A model generated the notes under the pieces. It saw only the letters and a program-made list of their open reading frames with translations. It was not told where the DNA came from and did no database searches. The translations under genes were made by a program, and so were the position numbers. From Burkholderiales bacterium (GTDB lineage: Bacteria; Pseudomonadota; Gammaproteobacteria; Burkholderiales; Burkholderiaceae_C): a DNA stretch of 64,000 bases. The stretch covers positions 62,001 through 126,000 of the forward strand of contig JAECRL010000005.1 of NCBI GenBank assembly GCA_016000265.1. Reading direction: 5' to 3'. Position 1 is the stretch's first letter; each line of letters begins with the position of its first letter. This document shows, one piece after another, positions 38,099-46,484 of this stretch.

Positions 38099-39916
38099 TC
38101 AGCGCAAGCCGAGCTTGAAGGCAATCATCGCCCTCAGCTTGGTGGGCACGACCGGCTTGAGCAACACATGGAACTGGTGTTGCCGGGCCTCTTCTTCGTG
38201 CTGGGTCATGGTGCTGCCGGTCACCATGATCGCGGGCAGGTCGGGCCCGAAACGCTCACGCAACACGCGGATGGCGTCGATGCCGGTCTGTTGCTCGGGC
38301 AGCCTGTAGTCGACCATGACGAGGTCGGGGCGGCTGCCAGAGCCATCGTCGGCGTGTTGCTGGGCCCAGGCCTTGACGGCCGCCACGGAGTCGAAGGCGC
38401 TCACGGTGGCGCCCCAGCCTTTGAGCAGCACCTGCAGGCCTTCCATCACGGCGATTTCGTCTTCGACCACGACGATGTGGCGCCGATCCAGGGTGACGCC
38501 GAGGGCCGAGCGCGACGACGCACTGATGGGCTGCATCCGCGGGGCGCGTCCCACCGGGATCGTCATGCTGAAAACGGTGCCGCGGCCCACGCGGGAGCGC
38601 AGCGTCAAGGGGGCGGACATGAGGTCGGCCAGGCGCTTGACGATGGCCAGGCCGAGCCCCAGGCCCTTGCGGTGGTGGGGCTCCAGCGGCCGGTTGCTTT
38701 GCGTCTGGTAGAACTCGTCGAAGATGCGACCCTGCTCTTTGTCGGCGATGCCGATGCCGGTGTCCCAGACCTGCAGCAGGAGCTGGTCGCCGCGCTTGCG
38801 GCACGAGACCAGCACGCCACCGTCTTCGGTGTACCGGATGGCGTTGGAGACGAGGTTGCGCACGATGCGCTCGACCACCAGCGGGTCGGCGTAGGCGTGG
38901 TGCTGCTCGCCATGGAAGCTCAGCATCAGCCCTTTTTCGAAGGCGGTGGGCTCGAAGTGCAGGCGGATGCGGGTGAACAGGTCGCGCATGGCGAAGTGTT
39001 CGGGTTCGATGTCGACGCCGCCGGTGTCGATCTTGGTGATGTCCAGCAGCTCGCTGAAGAGGCCCTCCAGGGCGTCGACGGAGCTGTTGATGCTGTTGAC
39101 GAGCTGGGCCACGCCGTCGTCCTTGCTGCGCGTGCGCAGGGCTTCTGCAAACAGGCCGAGTGCGTGCAGGGGCTGGCGCAGGTCGTGGCTGGCGGCGGCG
39201 AAGAACTGGGTTTTGGCGCGGTTGGCGGTTTCCGCTTCGCGCTGGGCGGCTTCGGCGGCTTGCATCTCGCCGCGCAGCTTCTGGGCCAGGTCCTGCGCGT
39301 GTAGGCGCAGGCTGACCATTTCGCCAAACATGTTGCGAAAGGCCCGACCGAGCGCCAGCGTGCACAGGCACATGAGGCACCAGACACCGGCGAGTTGCAG
39401 GTCATGGGGGCCACCGTGCAGCGCCGTGCGCACGATCATGGGGATGAAGTACAGCCCCATGCAGGTGAGGAACAGCCGCGTTTGCGAGGCCATGTAGGGC
39501 ACGGCACCGATGGCAAACGAGTAGATCGTCAGCATGAGCACGGTGCGCTCGAAGGCGCCGCCGTGGCCGTAGAAGAGGATGCCGGCGACGCTCCACAGCG
39601 CCGCACCGACCACCGCGCCCAGGTTCCACAGGCGCAGCCAGCGAGCGGGGTCGACCCGCCCCTGGAGCACCGCGCGCTCGTAGCTCAGCAGGCCGGCGAA
39701 TCGGGCCGTCCACAGCAGCCCGAAAGCGATCGTCCAGCCCCACAGGACGGGGTGGGGCACGTCTTCCCAATAGACCATGGTGCAGACGACCCAGCCCAGG
39801 AAGTGACCGATGAGCCCGGCGCCCGTCTGGCGGTAGACCAGGCGAACGGAATCCTGCTGGATGGCGTTGTCTGAGGGGGGGGGCAGCGTGCTGTCGAGTG
39901 AGGGGGCGAGGGCCAT
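38099..39916 (-). CDS. Hybrid sensor histidine kinase with C-terminal receiver
   Basis: About 605 residues. Six or so hydrophobic segments (residues about 25-195) form a membrane sensor with no large periplasmic domain. A coiled-coil linker leads to the H-box S-H-D-L-R-Q-P-L-H-A-L, typical of the HDLRQPL subgroup. The ATPase has N-L-V-S-N-A-I-R-Y-T, D-T-G-I-G-I and G-L-G-L-G-L-A-I-V. A C-terminal receiver carries the phospho-acceptor Asp in V-M-V-D-Y-R-L-P. I chose ATG 39916. It lies 42 bp downstream of the response regulator gene; the pair probably forms a phosphorelay of unknown signal. Confidence 0.93.
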   Translation of the reverse strand: MALAPSLDSTLPPPSDNAIQQDSVRLVYRQTGAGLIGHFLGWVVCTMVYWEDVPHPVLWGWTIAFGLLWTARFAGLLSYERAVLQGRVDPARWLRLWNLGAVVGAALWSVAGILFYGHGGAFERTVLMLTIYSFAIGAVPYMASQTRLFLTCMGLYFIPMIVRTALHGGPHDLQLAGVWCLMCLCTLALGRAFRNMFGEMVSLRLHAQDLAQKLRGEMQAAEAAQREAETANRAKTQFFAAASHDLRQPLHALGLFAEALRTRSKDDGVAQLVNSINSSVDALEGLFSELLDITKIDTGGVDIEPEHFAMRDLFTRIRLHFEPTAFEKGLMLSFHGEQHHAYADPLVVERIVRNLVSNAIRYTEDGGVLVSCRKRGDQLLLQVWDTGIGIADKEQGRIFDEFYQTQSNRPLEPHHRKGLGLGLAIVKRLADLMSAPLTLRSRVGRGTVFSMTIPVGRAPRMQPISASSRSALGVTLDRRHIVVVEDEIAVMEGLQVLLKGWGATVSAFDSVAAVKAWAQQHADDGSGSRPDLVMVDYRLPEQQTGIDAIRVLRERFGPDLPAIMVTGSTMTQHEEEARQHQFHVLLKPVVPTKLRAMIAFKLGLR

Positions 39917-39958
39917 GGTGTGTTGTCTGGAGGGGCGGCGCCAGGATGGGCGCATGGA

Positions 39959-40672
39959 TCAGCGCATCTGCCAGGCCGGTTGCCCCATCTGTTTTTGCAG
40001 CATCTGGCTGACGGCGATGACCGCCTGCGTGCGGGAGCTCACACCCAGTGCCCGCAGGACCGCGGCCACGTGGTCCTTGACGGTTTCCACAGACAGGCCG
40101 AGTTCGCGCGCGATCAGCTTGTTGGGCTGGCCTTTGAGCAGCAGGTTGAGCACGTCGGCCTGGCGGGCGGTCAGGCCCAGCTGGCGCAGGGACGGCACGG
40201 TCTGGAAGTCGGAGGCACTGGCTTCTTGCTGGATCTGACGCAAGGGCGAGGAGTGGTGCAGCGTGGGCTTGAAGTCCGCGCCCATGCTCATGGGGGGGAC
40301 GTACACGCAGCCGTTGATGACCTGCTGCAGCGCCTCCAGCAGGGTGTCGTTGCTGGCTCGTTTGGGAACGAACCCCATGGCGCCCATGTCGATGGCGCGG
40401 ATGACGTCGCTGGTGCGATCGGAGGCCGAGACCACCACCACCGGCAAGGCGGGGTAGCGCGAGCGCAGGTCGGCGAGGACGTCGAAGCCATCGGCGTCAC
40501 CGAGTTGCAGGTCCAGCAGCACCAGGTCGTGACTGAGGTCGTTACGCAGGATGTCTCGCGCCACGCGCCCGCTGTCGGCTGTGGCCACGGTGACGTGGTC
40601 TCCCAGGCTTTGGATGACGGACTGCAGCGCAGAGAGGATGAGGGGATGGTCGTCGATCAACAAGACCTTCAT
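39959..40672 (-). CDS. LuxR/NarL-type response regulator
   Basis: 237 residues. The receiver domain has acidic pair D-D at residues 7-8, phospho-acceptor Asp54 in L-L-D-L-Q-L, and the switch Lys in V-P-K-R. The C-terminal LuxR helix-turn-helix reads L-T-A-R-Q-A-D-V-L-N-L-L-L-K-G and L-G-L-S-V-E-T-V-K-D-H. It is first in a two-gene leftward operon with the hybrid kinase, which has its own receiver, so phosphotransfer may be branched. In the gap upstream, GCGGG and CCCGC arms (40733-40759) form an imperfect inverted repeat. Confidence 0.93.
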   Translation of the reverse strand: MKVLLIDDHPLILSALQSVIQSLGDHVTVATADSGRVARDILRNDLSHDLVLLDLQLGDADGFDVLADLRSRYPALPVVVVSASDRTSDVIRAIDMGAMGFVPKRASNDTLLEALQQVINGCVYVPPMSMGADFKPTLHHSSPLRQIQQEASASDFQTVPSLRQLGLTARQADVLNLLLKGQPNKLIARELGLSVETVKDHVAAVLRALGVSSRTQAVIAVSQMLQKQMGQPAWQMR

Positions 40673-40855
40673 GGCGTGCTCCTGTGTTTTTGAGCAAGGT
40701 CTGCATCGCGTTGTGACGGCCTCGCTTTGTTAGCGGGAAATCATAGTGGTGATCCCGCAACGCAGACGCAGCCCCCCTAGAAGCGAGTAACAGACCGTTT
40801 CACCGTTCGCGTCACATGAGATCTTTTGCGACACGCAGGGCTCGCGGGGCCGAGC

Positions 40856-41701
40856 TCAGGTGCGCCAGACGCGTGGCGGGCAGGGCGCCAGGTCCCAGGC
40901 CTGTTGTCGCCAGCGGCCCCAGACCTGGGTCAACAAGGCCATGGCGGGCTCGACCCGATCGGCCAGCACGCGCAGCACCACGACCTGGTCGTGCGGGCTG
41001 GTGCTGCCGGATGCCTTGCCCAGCGGGCTGTCGCCCTGGGCCTGGCGGGCGACGTCCAGCAGGGCCTCGCGGCGATCGCGCGTCAGCGGCGTGCCGGCTG
41101 CGAACCACAGCGTGGCCATCACGCGGTGGCCGGCCCAGCCCAGCGGGCTGTCGAGCAGGAGCGGGTCGCTGGCGCGCACGGTGCCGCGCTCCAGCCAGAC
41201 CCCGGGCAACTCGATTTCCTGGGTGTACCGACCGTGCGGGAAGTCGGGGTCGTCAAAGGCCTCGGACGCCGCGGGCAGGCCCAAGGCGAGCACGTCCCAG
41301 CCCATCATTTCGGCACCGGGTGCGAGTTCGAAACGCAAGGTGTTGACGGCCTGGCAGCCACGGTAGGCCAAGGTTTCGAGCGGCAGCCACTCCAGCCTGG
41401 CGCCGTCCGAGACCTGGGCCCGCAACGATTGGCGCGCCTCATGTTCGGCGCTTTTGTAGAAGCGGGTGGCGCCGGGTGTGGTCAGCAGCGCGTGGCTGCC
41501 AGGCGCCATGTGCAGGTCCACCTCGAGCACGTCGCCCCCGACGATGCCGCCAGGTGGGTGCACCAGCACGTGGTGGCAGACGCTGGGGGACTCGGGGTAG
41601 AGCCGCTGCAGCACCCGCAAAGGCCCATCGTGTCGGTCCAGTGCGGTGGTGCGATCGCCGTCGAGGCGGTAGTCCAGTTTCAGGTGGCCGTGCCAGCTCA
41701 T
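40856..41701 (-). CDS. ureD: Urease accessory protein UreD
   Basis: 281 residues, matching UreD/UreH in length and in motifs L-V-H-P-P-G-G-I-V-G-G-D, T-T-P-G-A-T-R-F-Y-K-S and L-P-L-E-T-L-A-Y-R-G-C-Q. UreD is the scaffold that binds apo-urease with UreF and UreG to load nickel. Normally ureA-ureB-ureC follow directly; here the next leftward gene is an unrelated two-component regulator 180 bp away, and no other ure gene occurs in the window. The gene looks intact. Confidence 0.88.
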   Translation of the reverse strand: MSWHGHLKLDYRLDGDRTTALDRHDGPLRVLQRLYPESPSVCHHVLVHPPGGIVGGDVLEVDLHMAPGSHALLTTPGATRFYKSAEHEARQSLRAQVSDGARLEWLPLETLAYRGCQAVNTLRFELAPGAEMMGWDVLALGLPAASEAFDDPDFPHGRYTQEIELPGVWLERGTVRASDPLLLDSPLGWAGHRVMATLWFAAGTPLTRDRREALLDVARQAQGDSPLGKASGSTSPHDQVVVLRVLADRVEPAMALLTQVWGRWRQQAWDLAPCPPRVWRT

Positions 41702-41722
41702 GCGTTGTGTGGGTGCTGCGGC

Positions 41723-42304
41723 TCAATCCATCTGGGCCGTCGGCGCAGTGTAGCCCTCGACCCGCGTGCCGATCGCCTCCAGGGGCATGCACCGGACCTC
41801 GTCTCCGACGCAGAGCGTGCCGCTGCGCAACACGCGGGCGGTCATGCCACCGTGTCCCCGCATGGCGTTGTAGCCGCCGGGGCCCAGGAGGGTTTCCATG
41901 CGAGAGCAGGGGTCGCAAGGCCCGGTCAGGATCAGCACGACCTCGCGCCCGATGCACAAGGCCAGGGGGGCGTCCTTGAACAGCGCGCGCGCGGCCAGCA
42001 GGTTCAGCCCCGACACCACGAGGTTGCGACGCAGTTGGGCGGGGTCGATGGCGTCGAGTCGGGCGAGCGCGGCGATGGTGCCCAGGTGCTCGGCCTGGAT
42101 GAGGGTGACTTGCCGCTTGCCGCCACCGGGGCGTGAGGGTGGGCGTGCCGCGCTGCGATCGCCCTGCAGCCCGCGGTCCTCCCAGGCCTGCGCGCTGGCG
42201 ACGGACACCACGGGCTGCAGGCGCGCCGGCCGCAGGTGGATGGCGTCGAGTCGCCCGGCGTGAGGAAAGTGGCTGGCGAGTTCGCGCAGGGAAGGGGGTG
42301 TCAT
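41723..42304 (-). CDS. MOSC domain protein
   Basis: 193 residues. The beta-barrel MOSC region includes L-R-R-N-L-V-V-S-G-L-N-L and the characteristic Cys region G-P-C-D-P-C-S-R-M-E. MOSC proteins transfer or bind sulfur, often in molybdenum-cofactor handling. Position 42304 is the natural ATG; the frame is open further upstream to 43630, but that overlaps the DUF1415 and permease genes. It lies 22 bp upstream of ureD and may share its transcript. Confidence 0.85.
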   Translation of the reverse strand: MTPPSLRELASHFPHAGRLDAIHLRPARLQPVVSVASAQAWEDRGLQGDRSAARPPSRPGGGKRQVTLIQAEHLGTIAALARLDAIDPAQLRRNLVVSGLNLLAARALFKDAPLALCIGREVVLILTGPCDPCSRMETLLGPGGYNAMRGHGGMTARVLRSGTLCVGDEVRCMPLEAIGTRVEGYTAPTAQMD

Positions 42305-42349
42305 GGCGGCTGGTTGCTCGTGGTGGGGCGCATGCGGCGACAATGAGGC

Positions 42350-42895
42350 ATGCAGATCGAACCCGACACCATCATCGCCGAAACCCGCCTCTGGCTGGAG
42401 CGCGCGGTCATTGGCCTGAACCTGTGCCCTTTCGCCAAGGGCGTGCACACCAAGAACCAGATCCGCTGGCAGGTCTCCGCCGCCACGACCCCGGAGGACC
42501 TGATGGCCGACCTGGTGGCGGAGTTGAACCTGTTGCGTGAGGCCGACCCGCAGGAGATCGACACCACGGTCCTGGTGCACCCGCTCGTGCTGCAGGACTT
42601 CCTGGATTACAACGATTTCCTGGACGTGGTGGATGCCGTGGTGGAGGAGCTGGGGCTCGAGGGCGTTCTGCAGGTCGCGAGCTTTCACCCCGATTACCAG
42701 TTTGCCGGCACGGATGCGGACGACATGGGCAACTTCAGCAACCGCTCGCCTTACCCGACGCTGCACCTCATCCGCGAAGCCAGCCTGGACAAGGCGGTGG
42801 CCGCTTTCCCGGATGCCGAGCGCATCTACGAGACGAACATCGAGACACTGGAGAAGCTGGGCCGTCCCGGTTGGGACTCGCTCTGGAAGGATTGA
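42350..42895 (+). CDS. DUF1415 family protein
   Basis: 181 residues. The conserved N-terminal N-L-C-P-F-A-K and the later H-P-D-Y-Q-F-A, N-R-S-P-Y-P and L-H-L-I-R-E stretches identify DUF1415. No enzymatic function is established. It is divergent from the MOSC gene across a 45-bp gap and convergent with the ABC permease gene. Confidence 0.85.
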   Translation: MQIEPDTIIAETRLWLERAVIGLNLCPFAKGVHTKNQIRWQVSAATTPEDLMADLVAELNLLREADPQEIDTTVLVHPLVLQDFLDYNDFLDVVDAVVEELGLEGVLQVASFHPDYQFAGTDADDMGNFSNRSPYPTLHLIREASLDKAVAAFPDAERIYETNIETLEKLGRPGWDSLWKD

Positions 42896-42912
42896 GCGGG
42901 GCGGGCGGCGCT

Positions 42913-43689
42913 TCAGGGCCTGCGTTCGCTCTCGTGCCAGCCGCTGAGCGCCAGCTTCGTGCAGGCCGTCAGCAGCGCAAACAGGGCGATGCCGGTCAGC
43001 GAGATCAGCACCAGCGCCGCGAACATGCGGGGGATGTCCAGCTGGTAGCCCGACTGCAGGATCTGGTAGGCCAGGCCAGACGCCGAGCCGCCGGTGCCCG
43101 CCACGAACTCGGCGACCACCGCACCGATGAGCGACAAGCCCGCGGCGATGCGCAGCCCGGTGAAGATGCTGGGCAGGGCCGATGGCAGCCTGAGTCTCCA
43201 CAAGGTCTGCCAGCGGCTGGCCCCCCGCAGTTCGAAGAAGTCGAGCAAACCCGGGTGGACGCTGCGCAGGCCTTGCGTCGTGTTGGCGATGACGGGGAAG
43301 ACGGCCACCAGCGTGGCGCACAACACGAGCGCGGCCGTCGGGTCCTTCACCCAGATGATGATCAGCGGTGCGATGGCCACGATGGGGGTCACCTGCAGCA
43401 GCACGGCGTAGGGGAAGAGGGCGGCCTCGAGCCAGCGGTTTTGAACGAACACGAAAGCCACGAGGCCGCCGACGACGGTGGCCGCTGCGAACGCCATCAG
43501 CGTGACTTTCAGGGTGACCCACCAGGCCGGCCCGAGCAGGGCGCGATCGCTCCACAGGGTCTGTGCCACGCGCCAGGGTGAGGGCACGAGGTAGGTGGGC
43601 ACGTCGGCCAGGCTCACCCAGGCCTGCCACAGCCCGATCACCACGATGGCCACCAGCGAGGGCAGGCTCCAGCCCGGCAGGCGCTTCAT
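42913..43689 (-). CDS. ABC transporter permease (SsuC/TauC/ThiX-like)
   Basis: 258 residues with about six transmembrane helices. The BPD_transp_1 EAA-like loop reads E-L-R-G-A-S-R-W-Q-T-L-W-R-L-R-L-P-S-A-L-P. It matches permeases that work with NMT1/THI5-type binding proteins. Its ATG overlaps the ATPase gene's stop by 4 bp. It is the last gene of a three-gene leftward importer operon. Confidence 0.9.
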   Translation of the reverse strand: MKRLPGWSLPSLVAIVVIGLWQAWVSLADVPTYLVPSPWRVAQTLWSDRALLGPAWWVTLKVTLMAFAAATVVGGLVAFVFVQNRWLEAALFPYAVLLQVTPIVAIAPLIIIWVKDPTAALVLCATLVAVFPVIANTTQGLRSVHPGLLDFFELRGASRWQTLWRLRLPSALPSIFTGLRIAAGLSLIGAVVAEFVAGTGGSASGLAYQILQSGYQLDIPRMFAALVLISLTGIALFALLTACTKLALSGWHESERRP

Positions 43690-44474
43690 GTAGGCTCTCC
43701 GCAGGCTTCGGCCAGGGTGTCCTGCAAGCTTTGAACGACGGCGTTGAACTCGGCGCTGGTGCGGTGCCGCGCGGGGCGAGGCCAGGGTTGAGGCAGGGCC
43801 TCGTTGCGCACGATGCGACCGGGGCGCGGCGCCATGACCACCACGCGCGAGGCCAGGTAGGCGGCTTCGGCGAGGCTGTGCGTCACGAAGACCACCGTGA
43901 GGTCGGCCTGCTTCCACAGGGCGAGCAGGTCGGCGTCCAGTCGCTGGCGGGTGATGTCGTCCAGCGCGCCGAAGGGCTCGTCGAGCAGCAGCACGCGAGG
44001 GCGCGTCACCAGCCCCCGCGCGATCGACACCCGCATCTGCATGCCACCCGAGAGCTCATGCGGGCGCTGGCGCGCGAACGCGCTCAGGCCGACTTGCTCC
44101 AGCGCCTCGGCCACGCGGGCATCGGCTTGCTGGCGAGGCACGTGGTCGAGGTCCAGGGGCAGGCGCACGTTGTCGGCCACGGTGGCCCAGGGCATGAGCG
44201 TGGCTTCCTGAAACACATGCGACAGGCGGGCACGCGCTGATCTGGCGCGTGGGTCTTCGCCTTGCAGCAGGACCTTGCCTTGTGTGGCGGGCAAGAGCCC
44301 GGCCATCATGCGCAACAAGGTGCTCTTGCCGCATCCCGAGGGGCCGAGCAGGCAAACGAACTCGCGGGCCTGCACGTCGAGGTCGAGGGGACGCAGCGCC
44401 TGCAGGCCATTGGGGTAGGTGTGGCCGGCCGCGCGCAGGGACAGCGCGGGTGGCGGTGCGATGGGCGGGGTCAA
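43686..44474 (-). CDS. ABC transporter ATP-binding protein (SsuB/TauB/ThiZ-like)
   Basis: 262 residues. Walker A is G-P-S-G-C-G-K-S-T, the ABC signature L-S-G-G-M, Walker B V-L-L-L-D-E-P-F-G-A-L-D, and the switch His is in V-F-V-T-H-S. The start is a TTG at 44474 that overlaps the binding-protein stop (TTGA); the N-terminus is otherwise unconserved, so a slightly later start is possible. Confidence 0.92.
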   Translation of the reverse strand: MTPPIAPPPALSLRAAGHTYPNGLQALRPLDLDVQAREFVCLLGPSGCGKSTLLRMMAGLLPATQGKVLLQGEDPRARSARARLSHVFQEATLMPWATVADNVRLPLDLDHVPRQQADARVAEALEQVGLSAFARQRPHELSGGMQMRVSIARGLVTRPRVLLLDEPFGALDDITRQRLDADLLALWKQADLTVVFVTHSLAEAAYLASRVVVMAPRPGRIVRNEALPQPWPRPARHRTSAEFNAVVQSLQDTLAEACGEPT

Positions 44475-45466
44475 GGCAGCACGCGCGCGTCCTGGATGAA
44501 GCGCGTGTTGTGGGTTTTGCGCCAGTCCACCTTGGTCGGATCCACCAGCTTGTGGGCCACCAGGGTGTCGAAGGTCTTTTTCATGCGGGCCTCGGTCACG
44601 ATGCCGATGCCCTGCGTGGCCGCATCGCCGCCCAGCACCACGCCGTTGGACTTCATGCGCGCGATGGCCTGGGCGATCACGTCTTCGCTCATGTTGGGGT
44701 TGTCCTTGCGGATGAGGGCGTTGCCGGGCCTGGGGTCACCCTGGAGGTAGCTCTTCCAACCCTCCGCGGTGGCCTTGACGAAGGCCGCGACCTGCTTGGG
44801 TTTGCGCTCCAGGGTTTGCTGCAGGCAGACCACCGTGGTGGCGTAGGGCGGCCAGCCCAGGTCGGCCAGCAGGAACACCGTGGGCTTGAAGCCCGCCACC
44901 TTCTCGATGCTGTAGGGCTCGGAGCTCAGGTAGCCTTGCTGCGCGATGTCCTTGCTCGCCAGGAAGGGCTGGATGTTGAAGGTGTACGGGCGCAGTTGGG
45001 CGTCGCTGAAGCCATAGCGCGTCTTCAGCCACGGCCAGTACGTGACCTGACCGACCTGCCCGACGAGGAGGGTCTTGCCCTTGAGCTCTTCGATGCGCTT
45101 GACGTGGGGGTGGGCGATGAGGACCGCCGGGTCCTTTTGCGCAAAGGCCGCGACGTTGACCGCGGGGATGCCTTGCTCCCAGGCCTTGATGGTCTGCACA
45201 TCAAAGCCCATGATGCAGTCGGCCTGACCGGCAACGAGCAACTGCATGAGGTTGACCTGGGGGCCGCCCATCTTGAGGGTGACGTCCAGGCCGGCGCGTG
45301 CATACAGCCCGGTGGCTTGGGCCTGGTAGAAGCCGCCGTGTTCGGCCTGGGCGTACCAATCGGTGAGGTAGACGAAGCGCTCAGCCGCCAGGGCGGGCCC
45401 GGCGGCCAGCAGGCTGAGGCGCAGCATGGCGCCAAGGAGTCGCTGCATGAGAAGGCCTGCTGGCAT
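44471..45466 (-). CDS. NMT1/THI5-like ABC substrate-binding protein
   Basis: 331 residues from ATG 45466, or 325 from 45448. The signal peptide ends A-G-P-A-L-A-A. The mature part has Y-L-T-D-W-Y-A-Q-A-E-H-G-G-F-Y-Q-A and G-G-P-Q-V-N-L-M-Q-L, like proteins that bind pyrimidine precursors, riboflavin, taurine or sulfonates. I looked upstream for a TPP riboswitch and saw none, so a thiamine-precursor role lacks support. The next gene, psd, is divergent. Confidence 0.85.
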   Translation of the reverse strand: MPAGLLMQRLLGAMLRLSLLAAGPALAAERFVYLTDWYAQAEHGGFYQAQATGLYARAGLDVTLKMGGPQVNLMQLLVAGQADCIMGFDVQTIKAWEQGIPAVNVAAFAQKDPAVLIAHPHVKRIEELKGKTLLVGQVGQVTYWPWLKTRYGFSDAQLRPYTFNIQPFLASKDIAQQGYLSSEPYSIEKVAGFKPTVFLLADLGWPPYATTVVCLQQTLERKPKQVAAFVKATAEGWKSYLQGDPRPGNALIRKDNPNMSEDVIAQAIARMKSNGVVLGGDAATQGIGIVTEARMKKTFDTLVAHKLVDPTKVDWRKTHNTRFIQDARVLP

Positions 45467-45589
45467 CGGGGGCTCCGAGAGTGAGGGGGGTGAGCGAAGT
45501 AAGGGGCGCTTGGGCGGATTTTCGCCTGATGGAAGCGAGGAGGTGCGTCCTACAATCTCGATGTTATCTGTGCATTCTTGAAAGTCTTT

Positions 45590-46438
45590 GTGTCTGAACG
45601 TCTCTTCGTGCTCATGCAGCATGTGCTGCCCAAGCGGGCGCTGACCTCGTTGGCGGGCCTGGCCGCGTCGTCTCGCGGCGGCGCCTTGACCACCGCCTTC
45701 ATCCGCTGGTTCATCGGGCGCTACGGCGTGAACATGGCCGAAGCACAGCAGCCCGATCCAGGCGCTTACGCGAGCTTCAACGAGTTCTTCACCCGGCCGT
45801 TGAAAGGTGGTGCTCGCCCGTTGGCCGCGTCGACCTGGGTGTCTCCGGTGGACGGCGCCATCAGCCAGTTGGGGCCCATTCGCCAGGACCAGATTTTTCA
45901 GGCCAAAGGCCACGGTTATTCCACCACGGCGCTGGTGGGCGGTGACGCGGCGCTGGCCAAACAGTTTGAGGACGGGCACTTCGCGACCCTCTACCTCAGC
46001 CCCAAGGACTACCACCGCATCCACATGCCGTGCGATGGCCGCCTGCTGCGCATGATCCACGTGCCCGGCGAGTTGTTCTCGGTCAACCCCGCCACCGCGC
46101 GCGGCGTGCCGGGCTTGTTTGCGCGCAACGAGCGCGTGGTGTGCCTGTTCGAGACACCCCACGGCCCGATGGTGCTGACCCTGGTGGGCGCGACCATCGT
46201 GGGCAGCATGGCCACCACCTGGCACGGCGTGGTGAACCCGCCTCGGCCGGGGCAGGTGCGCGAGTGGCGTTACGACGGGCAGTCCATCGACTTGCGCCAG
46301 GGCGATGAGATGGGGCGCTTCCTGCTGGGCTCCACGGTGGTGATGCTCTTCCCCAAGGGCCCGCTGGCCTTCGAGCGCGACTGGGTGCCCGAGCGCGCCA
46401 TCCGCATGGGCGAGGCCATGGCCCACCGCCCCGCCTGA
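45590..46438 (+). CDS. psd: Phosphatidylserine decarboxylase proenzyme, long (E. coli-type)
   Basis: 282 residues. It has V-S-P-V-D-G, L-S-P-K-D-Y-H-R-I-H-M-P and the classical autocleavage motif L-G-S-T, in which the Ser becomes the pyruvoyl group. I prefer GTG 45590, preceded by GAAAG, because family members begin at this point; a TTG at 45578 is in frame. It duplicates the function of the short Psd at 11923-12570 but belongs to another subtype. No pssA is adjacent. Confidence 0.9.
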   Translation: MSERLFVLMQHVLPKRALTSLAGLAASSRGGALTTAFIRWFIGRYGVNMAEAQQPDPGAYASFNEFFTRPLKGGARPLAASTWVSPVDGAISQLGPIRQDQIFQAKGHGYSTTALVGGDAALAKQFEDGHFATLYLSPKDYHRIHMPCDGRLLRMIHVPGELFSVNPATARGVPGLFARNERVVCLFETPHGPMVLTLVGATIVGSMATTWHGVVNPPRPGQVREWRYDGQSIDLRQGDEMGRFLLGSTVVMLFPKGPLAFERDWVPERAIRMGEAMAHRPA

Positions 46439-46484
46439 GCCCAGGCTGCTTCAAAACACACATTCCGTTGCTTCTGAGGGTCTC

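Noticed and set aside
40673..40855. Imperfect inverted repeat in the regulator/ureD gap (GCGGG and CCCGC arms at 40733-40759)
   Set aside because: The pairing is short and bulged, so it is not convincing as an operator.
41723..43630. A 635-codon minus-strand frame
   Set aside because: The MOSC domain occupies only its end; the rest overlaps the DUF1415 and permease genes.
45467..45589. TPP riboswitch before the NMT1-like importer
   Set aside because: The expected CTGAGA and ACCTGATC-like core is not present on the minus strand.
44471..46426. 651-codon minus-strand frame spanning psd and the ABC binding protein
   Set aside because: A signal peptide at 45466 marks the real start; the remainder is antisense to psd.
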